Of a stretch of DNA of 64,000 nucleotides, positions 27,408-34,582 are shown in pieces. Under the pieces are notes generated by a model that was given only the letters and a program-made list of their open reading frames with translations, did no database searches and was not told the origin of the DNA. The stretch covers positions 1-64,000 of the forward strand of contig NZ_JADMWW010000015.1 of assembly GCF_015548375.1 (NCBI RefSeq), read 5' to 3'. Within the stretch, counting starts at the first letter, position 1. The number at the start of each line of letters is the position of its first letter. A program made the translations under genes and the position numbers. The stretch is from Collinsella aerofaciens (GTDB lineage: Bacteria > Actinomycetota > Coriobacteriia > Coriobacteriales > Coriobacteriaceae).

Positions 27408-27442
27408 AACGGCGTGCTGCTTTGTCGGCAGTGCGCCGTTTT
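27408..27442 (+). terminator. probable pheT terminator
   Basis: AACGGCG / CGCCGTT outer stem and CTGC / GCAG inner stem with a two-base mismatch between them, followed by only TTTT. It overlaps the proposed -35 of the transporter promoter, so it may be weak or double-purpose. Confidence 0.5.
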
Positions 27443-27450
27443 GCTATGAT
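27422..27450 (+). promoter_or_regulatory. promoter of the metal-transporter operon
   Basis: TTGTCG (27422-27427), 17-bp spacer, TATGAT (27445-27450). The expected start site, near 27457, lies right before the palindromic operator at 27461. Confidence 0.65.
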
Positions 27451-27460
27451 AGCCCGCGTC

Positions 27461-27488
27461 GTGTTACGAATTTGACAATACGTAACAC
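27461..27488. promoter_or_regulatory. NikR-like operator
   Basis: Perfect 8-bp half-sites GTGTTACG and CGTAACAC separated by 12 bp, i.e. GTGTTAC-N14-GTAACAC, total 28 bp. This is the architecture I recall for NikR operators in Geobacter-type bacteria. It overlaps or follows the start site of the transporter operon, the position of a repressor site. No nikR gene is in the window. Confidence 0.8.
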
Positions 27489-27545
27489 TGTCAAGGTGAT
27501 TTAAGCGGCGTTGCAATTCTGTGCGCCGACAACCGGGAGGCGTAC

Positions 27546-28631
27546 ATGCACATTCCAGATAACTATCTGTCCCCGCAGACCGATGCCGTCATGGCGGTGG
27601 CGATGGTGCCCGTTTGGGTTCACTGCATCAAGAAGGTGCGTGCCACGCTCGATCGCGAGCATATGGCGTTCCTGGGCATCTGCGCCGCATTCTCCTTCTT
27701 GCTCATGATGTTCAACGTGCCGCTGCCCGGCGGCACCACAGGTCACGCCGTCGGCGGCGCGCTCATCGCGCTGCTGCTGGGCCCCGAGGCCGCGGCTATC
27801 GCTGTCTCGGTCGCGCTGGCGCTGCAGGCGCTGCTATTTGGCGACGGCGGCGTTCTGTCGTTTGGCGCCAACTGCTTTAACATGGCCTTTGTGCTGCCGT
27901 TTGTCGCTGCTATCGTGTTTCGTGCGCTCAACAGCCGTCTGCACGACAAGAGCTGGGGCACTTCGGTTTCTGCCATCGTGAGCGGCTGGGTTGGCCTGTG
28001 CCTGGCGGCCCTGTGCGCGGCGGTCGAGTTCGGTATTCAGCCGATGCTCTTCACCAACGCTTCGGGCGCTCCGCTGTACTGCCCCTTCCCGCTGTCCGTG
28101 GCTATTCCGGCCATGTTGATCCCGCATATGCTGGTTGCCGGTGTGATCGAGGGCGTGGCGACGGCCGCCATCTACGGTTTCATTAAGAAGACGGCGCCGA
28201 GCATTATCGTCGGGCCCGAGGCCGTCGATGGCCAGCTTGCTGCCGAGGGCGCTGCTGCCAAGAAGACCTCGCTGGTCCCCACGCTCATTTTGGTCGCCGT
28301 GCTCGTGGTGGCCACGCCGCTGGGCTTGCTTGCCACCGGTGACGCCTGGGGTGAGTGGGACGCCGAGGGCGCCGCGACCGCCGTTCAGGAGGCTGGCGAC
28401 GACAGCCTGCAGGCTTCGGTCGGCCTCGATACCCCGACCTTTGCCGACGCGCTGCCCACGGGTGATTACCTGCAGGCTTATTCCGAGGAGCAGGGTCTTG
28501 GCTTTGCCGGTCAGGCTGCCATGTATATCCTGTCCGGCGTGATTGGCGTGGCGGTGCTCACCATCGCATTCCGTCTGATCTCGCTGACGGTCAAGGAAAG
28601 CGGTGCTCATGGCAATAGCCGAGCTGCCTAG
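27546..28631 (+). CDS. ECF-type metal transporter substrate-binding membrane protein, CbiM/NikM with PDGLE-type tail
   Basis: A 361-residue membrane protein. The N-terminus MHIPDNYLSP is the exposed metal-chelating tail of CbiM/NikM; His2 is intact. About six helices follow, including the conserved GGTTGHAVGGALIALLLGP. The C-terminal 125 residues contain two more helices flanking GEWD and a long acidic loop, as in CbiN/NikN-PDGLE fusions, so a separate N subunit is not needed. The NikR-like operator in front argues for nickel rather than cobalt. Its stop overlaps the next gene. Confidence 0.9.
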   Translation: MHIPDNYLSPQTDAVMAVAMVPVWVHCIKKVRATLDREHMAFLGICAAFSFLLMMFNVPLPGGTTGHAVGGALIALLLGPEAAAIAVSVALALQALLFGDGGVLSFGANCFNMAFVLPFVAAIVFRALNSRLHDKSWGTSVSAIVSGWVGLCLAALCAAVEFGIQPMLFTNASGAPLYCPFPLSVAIPAMLIPHMLVAGVIEGVATAAIYGFIKKTAPSIIVGPEAVDGQLAAEGAAAKKTSLVPTLILVAVLVVATPLGLLATGDAWGEWDAEGAATAVQEAGDDSLQASVGLDTPTFADALPTGDYLQAYSEEQGLGFAGQAAMYILSGVIGVAVLTIAFRLISLTVKESGAHGNSRAA

Positions 28632-29445
28632 CTGGCTTGCGACCGAGCAGCGTTACGAGCCCGCGGGGGCTCGGCATCGTGTGATGCAAAAGAATGTCCT
28701 GCACCTGGCGAGCCTGCTTGAGCGGGTTCGCCTGGGTGGAGGCGCGCACGAGGGCGGGTCGATGGTCGACCGCGCCCTTTCTTGCGTTTCGGCTCCGGTG
28801 CGCCTGGTGGGGATGTTCGTCTGCGTCCTGTGCGTGTGCCTGACGCAGAGTCCGCTGTACCTGATGCTGATGGCGGCAATCGCGTTGGTGCTGGTCGCGG
28901 TGCGCCCCGCACGCGGGCTGCGTGCGACCTTTGTACCGGCGCTCGGCGCCACGGGGCTTGCCGTGGTTCTGGCACTGCCTGCCCTGCTGCTGGGCGCGTC
29001 TGCCACGGGCGCCATGCTCAAGATCGCGCTCAAGACGTTTATTAATGTGTCGCTGGTGCTGGGTGTTTCGTGGACGCTTACCTGGAGCCGCATGTCGGCG
29101 GCGCTCAAAATGCTGCACCTGCCCGACGAGGTTATCTTTACGTTTGATATGGCACTCAAGCATATCGAGGTGCTGGGACGCACGGCGCACGATCTGTGCG
29201 AATCGGTCATGCTGCGCAGCGTCGGTTCCGCGCCCGCGGGTTTTTCGCGTACCGACTCGCTGGCGGGTATCATGGGCATGACGTTTATCAAGGCGATGGA
29301 ATGCAGCCGCGCGATGGACGAGGCCATGCTGTGCCGCGGCTTCGCCGGCGTGTATCCGGCGCCTGCACGGAGCGGCTTTGGCTGGCGCGATGCGGTTTAC
29401 GCGGCCGGCGTTGCGTTGCTCGCCGTGTTGTGCGCGGTGCTGTAG
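28609..29445 (+). CDS. ECF transporter transmembrane component, CbiQ/NikQ
   Basis: A 278-residue integral membrane T-component. Several helices lie in the N-terminal half. The C-terminal half holds the coupling region with the Ala-Arg-Gly-like motifs typical of EcfT (MLRSVGSAPAGF and CSRAMDEAMLCRGF), which contact the ATPase. ATG 28609 lies inside the end of the preceding gene (23-bp overlap) with CAAGGAAAG upstream, showing translational coupling. Confidence 0.9.
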   Translation: MAIAELPSWLATEQRYEPAGARHRVMQKNVLHLASLLERVRLGGGAHEGGSMVDRALSCVSAPVRLVGMFVCVLCVCLTQSPLYLMLMAAIALVLVAVRPARGLRATFVPALGATGLAVVLALPALLLGASATGAMLKIALKTFINVSLVLGVSWTLTWSRMSAALKMLHLPDEVIFTFDMALKHIEVLGRTAHDLCESVMLRSVGSAPAGFSRTDSLAGIMGMTFIKAMECSRAMDEAMLCRGFAGVYPAPARSGFGWRDAVYAAGVALLAVLCAVL

Positions 29446-29489
29446 CGCGGACGGTCGAACCGTCGATGTGAGTAGGGAAGGGCGACGTT

Positions 29490-30260
29490 TTGGCAAACGA
29501 TACGAATAACGCGATGGGTGCGAGCGGTGCTGCCGGCACCGAGGTCACGCCGATCATCGAGTTTCGCGACGTGCTGTTTTCCTATGCGGGTCATACGGTG
29601 ATCGACGGCATTTCATTGCAGGTGAACCGTGGGGAGCTCGTTGCTCTGCTCGGTCCCAACGGCTGCGGCAAGACGACGATCATGCGCCTTATCAACGGCC
29701 TTGAACTTGTGGACGCGGGTGCGTATCTGTTTGACGGGCATGCGGTCGATGCGGCATATCTCAAGGATTCCGCGACGGCCCAGCGGTTCCATCAGCGCGT
29801 GGGCTTTGTGTTCCAGAATGCCGATGCGCAGCTCTTTTGCGCCACGGTGGGCGAGGAGGTCGCGTTTGGCCCGGCTCAAATGGGGCTGCCGGCAGACGAG
29901 CTCGAGCGTCGCGTCCGCGACGCCATGGAGCTGTTCCAGGTTGCCGATCTGGTCGATGCCTCGCCCTATCAGCTTTCGGGCGGGCAAAAGAAGCGCGTGG
30001 CGCTGGCTGCCGTCGTGTCGATGAACCCGGATATCCTGGTGCTCGACGAGCCTACCAACGGACTTGACGAGGACTCTTGCGACATCGTGGTCAACTTTCT
30101 ACTGGCCTATGTTGCTGCCGGTAAGACGGTCTTGATGAGCACGCACCATCAGGATTTGGTACGACGCCTGGGTGCCCGTGCAATCTTTATCGATCGATAT
30201 CACCATGTGGTCGAGGCGCCGGTATCGTCGTATGGAACCGAGAGCGGCGTTGTGGAATAG
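29490..30260 (+). CDS. ECF transporter ATPase, CbiO/NikO
   Basis: A 256-residue ABC ATPase. Walker A GPNGCGKT (55-62), Q-loop FVFQNADAQLF, signature LSGGQKKRVALA, Walker B ILVLDEPTNGLD and switch His in STHHQD are all present. The likely start is a TTG at 29490, 8 bp after GGGAAGGG; an ATG at 29514 is the alternative and lacks a ribosome site. Third gene of the M-Q-O operon. Confidence 0.93.
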   Translation: MANDTNNAMGASGAAGTEVTPIIEFRDVLFSYAGHTVIDGISLQVNRGELVALLGPNGCGKTTIMRLINGLELVDAGAYLFDGHAVDAAYLKDSATAQRFHQRVGFVFQNADAQLFCATVGEEVAFGPAQMGLPADELERRVRDAMELFQVADLVDASPYQLSGGQKKRVALAAVVSMNPDILVLDEPTNGLDEDSCDIVVNFLLAYVAAGKTVLMSTHHQDLVRRLGARAIFIDRYHHVVEAPVSSYGTESGVVE

Positions 30261-30339
30261 TTGCTGCGTGGAGCGTGCGTAGCCGCCCGCGCGGCTTTGC
30301 CGTGATGGTATAGTTATCCAGGTTTTTATGGGGGTGGCT

Positions 30340-31188
30340 ATGCCAAGCTGGAACATTCATATCGCTCAGACGGAGCGTTTGCTGGAGCGCACCGGTGCGC
30401 TTGCCAATAGCGTGCGCGACCGCAATGCCTTTTTGTTTGGCTGCGTGGTTCCGGATATCTTCGTGGGCTATATGGTCCCTGGCATCGCCGATCCCATCCC
30501 GTACCGCATTACGCACTTTGCAAAGCCCGAGCCTATCCCTAAGCCTCGTGAGCATGAGTTCTGGGATACCTATATGGCACCGTTGCTTAAAAGTTCGCCC
30601 ACCGGTGCGCCAGCTGCCGCGACCTCGATTGTCGAGGAGCGCGAGCGACTCAATCGGGTGCATTATCCCCAACGTTACAAGGACGCCGAGCCGGTCGCCG
30701 GTCCCGGTGCTAGCGAGCTTTCGCTCGCGCCCGATGACGTGGCGCAGTCGCTGCTCGATCTGACGCTGGGCGTTTGGTCGCATCTGGTGGCCGATACCGT
30801 ATGGAATACGCGTGTGAATCAGTACCTGGAGGCGCACGGCGGCAAGCCGTGCGAGGAATTCCGCATTAAAAAGCAAGGCGACTTTGACTGGTTTGGCAAG
30901 ACACTCGGCATCGTTTCGATACCGCGCGCGACCGATCGCCTGTATACTGCGGCGACCCGTTTTGGTCAGTATCCCATCCATAAGGAGTATGTGCTCAAGA
31001 CCATCGGCGTTATGCACGAGATTGTACGCGAAAACCCCGGCGAGTCCGATCATCCGCCGTATCGCCTGCTAACCGAGGAGTTTTTCGATACAACGTTTAC
31101 CGAGGTCATCGAGCTAACCGAGGCGGGATTTGCGGCTCGCGTCGAATCGCCCGATATGCCTGCGCTTCCCCTGATTGCTAGCTGCTAG
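30340..31188 (+). CDS. hypothetical protein, possible zinc-dependent phospholipase C-like fold
   Basis: A 282-residue soluble protein. N-terminal PSWNIHIAQTERLL, then LFGCVVPDIFVGYM and, further on, WSHLVADTVWN have the spacing of His/Asp residues seen in the Zn_dep_PLPC/S1-P1-like group that bacterial genomes often carry as small cytosolic proteins. I cannot prove this by eye. Start ATG 30340 follows GGGGGTGG; an ATG 12 bp upstream is possible. No neighbour suggests a pathway. Confidence 0.6.
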   Translation: MPSWNIHIAQTERLLERTGALANSVRDRNAFLFGCVVPDIFVGYMVPGIADPIPYRITHFAKPEPIPKPREHEFWDTYMAPLLKSSPTGAPAAATSIVEERERLNRVHYPQRYKDAEPVAGPGASELSLAPDDVAQSLLDLTLGVWSHLVADTVWNTRVNQYLEAHGGKPCEEFRIKKQGDFDWFGKTLGIVSIPRATDRLYTAATRFGQYPIHKEYVLKTIGVMHEIVRENPGESDHPPYRLLTEEFFDTTFTEVIELTEAGFAARVESPDMPALPLIASC

Positions 31189-32258
31189 CTGGCCGGCTTG
31201 GCGGTGAATAGCTCAACCCAATTGACAAGTAGCTCTTGCCGCAGGGTGACTTCGGCGGCGCGCTCCTGTTTGGTCTTTGGGGTGTAGGAAAGTCCAGCCT
31301 TTTTATGGATGAGCTCGGCTATGTGGTCGAAGCTCTTCTTATCCTTAATCTGGCCAAAGGTAATTTGGATGACGTCGTAGCCCATGCTTGTGAGCGCGGT
31401 GGCGCGCTCGGCATCGGAGAGGCTCGCGGCTTCGCTGTCGTGGGCGGAGCGGCCTTGGCATTCAAGGATGACACCCATGCTGTCGGTGGCGCTTTCGATG
31501 AGGATATCGGCGTAGCAGCAGGTTTTGTCATACAGCGAGCGCGCGGCGTCGCTGAGTGGGATGCGCACGTTGTTTGCGATGTTGATGCCCATGCCGCCCT
31601 CGTCGCGGGGGAGCGAGATAAGCATGGAGGTCTGTACTTCGAAGGGCGAGGCGGTCTGTCCTGTCATGCGTTCGGCGGCCCAGCGGAGCTGCTTAACACC
31701 GCGCAGGCCTGCGGCCTGCTTGGCGAACGCGGCGATATCCGCTGCGGAAAGAAGCGGCGTGCGCTTCCACAGGTTGGTATCCTTGCCGTTGACGTCGATA
31801 ACCCGCTCCCAGCCGCAGTTGGGTGGAATGAGCTTAAGCGAAATAGCTTCATCAAGTTGCCGTTGCGCTCGTTTGCAGGGTGTATACACAGCAAACGAGC
31901 TGCACATCTCATAACACGCCATAAGCAGCTGGTTGCGTGAGACCTGCGTAGCAAGGTTGAGCAGTGTGAACTCGGGCGATGTGACATCAAACCCATGCTC
32001 GGTTTGCCTAAACGACCCGGGAGGCGGCTCTTGGGTCAGGAGGTGCGATTTAAACAGGCTTCGCGACCCGGATTGTGCCCGAGTGAATACAATCCTGTGA
32101 AGCGGTGCGTGAAGCAGGTCTTTTACAACTGCATGACTTCCGAGGCCGCAACATCTGCGATCCATATTGCCAAGGCTAATGGCAGGGTAAAGGCCTAATA
32201 TCTGTGGCGGGATACGGTGATAGTAAAAAGCGGATTGACCGCATAGCGTCAGGTCCAT
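31185..32258 (-). CDS. hypothetical protein with possible nuclease-like C-terminus
   Basis: A 357-residue protein I cannot assign. Its C-terminal third has ADILIE...MGVILECQGRSAHD, then ERATALTSMGYDVIQIT and HIAELI, the D...ExQ and helix pattern of Vsr/DUF559-like PD-(D/E)XK folds. The N-terminal two thirds are unique. The ATG at 32258 has AGGAGG 6 bp upstream. The stop overlaps the convergent gene by 4 bp. A 19-bp inverted repeat pair lies just upstream. Confidence 0.6.
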   Translation of the reverse strand: MDLTLCGQSAFYYHRIPPQILGLYPAISLGNMDRRCCGLGSHAVVKDLLHAPLHRIVFTRAQSGSRSLFKSHLLTQEPPPGSFRQTEHGFDVTSPEFTLLNLATQVSRNQLLMACYEMCSSFAVYTPCKRAQRQLDEAISLKLIPPNCGWERVIDVNGKDTNLWKRTPLLSAADIAAFAKQAAGLRGVKQLRWAAERMTGQTASPFEVQTSMLISLPRDEGGMGINIANNVRIPLSDAARSLYDKTCCYADILIESATDSMGVILECQGRSAHDSEAASLSDAERATALTSMGYDVIQITFGQIKDKKSFDHIAELIHKKAGLSYTPKTKQERAAEVTLRQELLVNWVELFTAKPAS

Positions 32259-32309
32259 GACGTCCTCCTGGTCGAAATATGCTTTTGGACCGTGCGATGC
32301 CAGTGTCAA

Positions 32310-32437
32310 TTCGGAAGTATGCGGCAAAATCTAAACCTTGTGAGCAGACCTGGCTTTTGAGGCTAGTTTATCAGGCATTTTGTTGCGAAAAAACGGGGTG
32401 TGCTCGGAGGTATCAGAATTTGCCGCATACTTCCGAA
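32310..32437. repeat. inverted pair of 19-bp repeats
   Basis: TTCGGAAGTATGCGGCAAA at 32310-32328 and its exact reverse complement at 32419-32437, 90 bp apart. Similarity extends a few bases inward. The pair lies 52 bp upstream of the minus-strand unknown gene and 240 bp beyond the end of pyk. The rest of the 422-bp gap holds only the pyk terminator. Confidence 0.8.
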
Positions 32438-32617
32438 AAGCAGGTCAATCCGGCTCTTGCTAAAACGATTTAGCAGCGTCGGTTAAGGTGTGGGTTTGCC
32501 ACCGGGCGAACACTTTTAGCGCTTGGGACTTTATTCATTGGGTCTCGAAGGGTGGATTTCGCGCTTTTGGTAAAGAAATGAGTGTGTGTTTTGCCGTGCG
32601 CCGGCATTGGCACAGAA

Positions 32618-32652
32618 AAAGGGCCCGGAAGGCTTCGCCTTCCGGGCCCTTT
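32618..32652 (-). terminator. terminator of pyruvate kinase
   Basis: AAAGGGCCCGGAAGGC / GCCTTCCGGGCCCTTT with a TTC loop: 16 bp, with T-rich sequence following on the minus strand. Confidence 0.92.
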
Positions 32653-32680
32653 GCGATGCAAGTGTGCTTGCAAGTACGAC

Positions 32681-34141
32681 TTAGCGCACCTGAGCGACGT
32701 AAGCGACGTTGGTCGAGGAGACCTTGTCCTCGAGCTGGACGCTCATGCGGGGATCGCCAGCGGTGGCGACGGTCAGGTCGCCGGCCTTGACGTAGCCGAG
32801 CTCCTTAGCGGTCTCGATCGCCTTGACGATCGTGCCGTTGACGGTGCCCTGGGTAATCTCGGCCTGGTGCGGGATAACGCCCCAGTACATAATCATCTGC
32901 TGGACGGCCCACTCGTGGCGGGAGAACGCGCAGATCGGCATGTTGGGACGGAAGTGCGAGATCAGGCGAGCGGTACGACCGGTGGTCGTCGGCACGGTGA
33001 TGCACTTGGCGCCAACGGTGGTGGCCATGTTCACAGCGGACATACCCACAACGTTGTTAACAACGCGGGTGCCATGAGCGTCGGCCGGAACCTCGAGCGG
33101 AGCGTGGGCCGGGAGGTACTTCTCGGTCTCGAGAGCAATGCTGGCCTGCATCTTGACGGCCTCGACCGGGTACTTACCGGCAGCGGACTCGCCAGAGAGC
33201 ATAACGGCGTCGGTGCCGTCGTAAATGGCGTTAGCAACGTCGGCAACCTCGGCGCGCGTCGGGCGCGGGTTCTGCTGCATGGAGTCGAGCATCTGCGTAG
33301 CGGTGATAACGGGCTTGTAGGCCGCGTTGCACTTGGCGATGATCTCCTTCTGGATGTGGGGAACGAGCTCGGGCTTGATCTCGATGCCCAGGTCGCCACG
33401 GGCGACCATGATGCCGTCGGAAGCCTCGAGGATCTCGTCGAAGTTCTCGACGCCCAGGGCGCACTCGATCTTCGGGAAGATCGTCACGTGCTCGCCACCG
33501 TTCTCGCGGCAAAGCTCGCGGATGCCGCGGACGGACTCGCCGTCACGGATGAAGGAAGCGGCGATGTAGTCGATGTTCTCGGTCAGGCCAAAGAGGATGT
33601 CCTGACGATCGCGCTCGGTGATGGCGGGCAGCGAGATGTTGACGTTGGGCATGTTGACGCCCTTGCGCTCGCCGATCAGGCCGTCGTTCTTAACGACGCA
33701 GGTCATGTCCTGGCCGTCGACGGACTCGACCTCGAGGGCAACCAGGCCGTCATCGATCAGGATGAGGGAGCCCTTCTCGACCTCGGAGGGCAGAGCCAGG
33801 TAGTCGAGGGAGATGTGCTCAGAGGTGCCGTGGAAATCCTCGGTCGTGGGCTGAGCGGTGACGACGATCTTGTCGCCGGTCTTGACGGCAACCTTCTTGC
33901 CGTCGACCAGAAGGCCGGTGCGGACCTCGGGGCCCTTGGTGTCGAGCAGGATGCCGACGGGCATACCGAGCTCCTTGGAAATACGACGGACGCGCTCGAT
34001 GCGACCGTGGTGCTCGTCGTAGGATCCGTGCGAGAAGTTAAAACGGGCGACGTTCATGCCCGCCTTGATCATCTCGCGGATGGTCTCGTCGCTATCGCAG
34101 GCGGGACCCATGGTGCATACAATCTTGGTGCGCTTGTACAT
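32681..34141 (-). CDS. pyk: pyruvate kinase
   Basis: A 486-residue glycolytic enzyme forming pyruvate and ATP from phosphoenolpyruvate. Signatures: MYKRTKIVCTMGPACDS N-terminus, GMNVARFNFSHG, the active-site lysine region TIFPKIE, MVARGDLGIE, ATQMLDSM and the C-terminal domain from about 350. Length is typical of the form without an extra C-terminal domain. An adequate TATAAT (34205-34210, minus strand) lies 64 bp upstream. Confidence 0.97.
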   Translation of the reverse strand: MYKRTKIVCTMGPACDSDETIREMIKAGMNVARFNFSHGSYDEHHGRIERVRRISKELGMPVGILLDTKGPEVRTGLLVDGKKVAVKTGDKIVVTAQPTTEDFHGTSEHISLDYLALPSEVEKGSLILIDDGLVALEVESVDGQDMTCVVKNDGLIGERKGVNMPNVNISLPAITERDRQDILFGLTENIDYIAASFIRDGESVRGIRELCRENGGEHVTIFPKIECALGVENFDEILEASDGIMVARGDLGIEIKPELVPHIQKEIIAKCNAAYKPVITATQMLDSMQQNPRPTRAEVADVANAIYDGTDAVMLSGESAAGKYPVEAVKMQASIALETEKYLPAHAPLEVPADAHGTRVVNNVVGMSAVNMATTVGAKCITVPTTTGRTARLISHFRPNMPICAFSRHEWAVQQMIMYWGVIPHQAEITQGTVNGTIVKAIETAKELGYVKAGDLTVATAGDPRMSVQLEDKVSSTNVAYVAQVR

Positions 34142-34434
34142 TCAGACCTCCATCTGACATCGTCTTGCGCTGATAGATAAACCATAAGAAATAAAACCGA
34201 GTTGATTATAACGAAATGCCGACCGAATACCCCAAAAAATCGACCGTATGCCGAATTAGAAGTTCATTTTTTGCGGAAAAACGGTATATGCAAAAACTTT
34301 ACCAACCGTTCTGACCGCTGCTATCTGGGCGATATTTCAGTTTGACGATGCGCCGAAGAAAAAACGTTTTATCAATGTTGAGCATCACACGGTCTGCATC
34401 GTTGCACTCGAGCCGTGTTTCCAATTGGAATGTT

Positions 34435-34464
34435 TTGGCTAGACGCGCCGCTTTGGGGTACCAT
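34435..34464 (+). promoter_or_regulatory. probable promoter of the cation ATPase
   Basis: TTGGCT (34435-34440), 18-bp spacer, TACCAT (34459-34464). It would give a leader of roughly 110 nt containing two hairpins. Confidence 0.45.
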
Positions 34465-34478
34465 AGCTCCACTATCAA

Positions 34479-34575
34479 CTGCCGCTCAGCACGGCAGCCT
34501 TGATGAGCCCTTGCCCTTCTCCTGGGAATTATGATCGGGCATCAATCTGCTGAGTGGCCCGAATCCCAGGAGGGG
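34479..34575 (+). promoter_or_regulatory. structured leader that can hide the ribosome site of the cation ATPase
   Basis: First hairpin CTGCCG / CGGCAG (34479-34497). Second, larger structure: CTCCTGGGA (34519-34527) pairs with TCCCAGGAG (34564-34572), enclosing CGGGC / GCCCG (34536-34540, 34557-34561). The 3' arm contains the AGGAG of the ribosome site, so folding would block initiation. No named riboswitch consensus was recognised. Confidence 0.6.
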
Positions 34576-34582
34576 ACTCTAT

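Noticed and set aside
27300..27545. Cobalamin riboswitch before cbiM
   Set aside because: No B12-box; the palindromic NikR-like operator explains the conserved-looking bases better.
32582..34180. 532-codon open frame antisense to pyruvate kinase
   Set aside because: Starts inside the pyk terminator and has Asp/Gly/Val/Leu-rich shadow composition.
34479..34582. yybP-ykoY manganese riboswitch
   Set aside because: Context is right for it, but I could not match the conserved loop sequences; reported as an unassigned structured leader.
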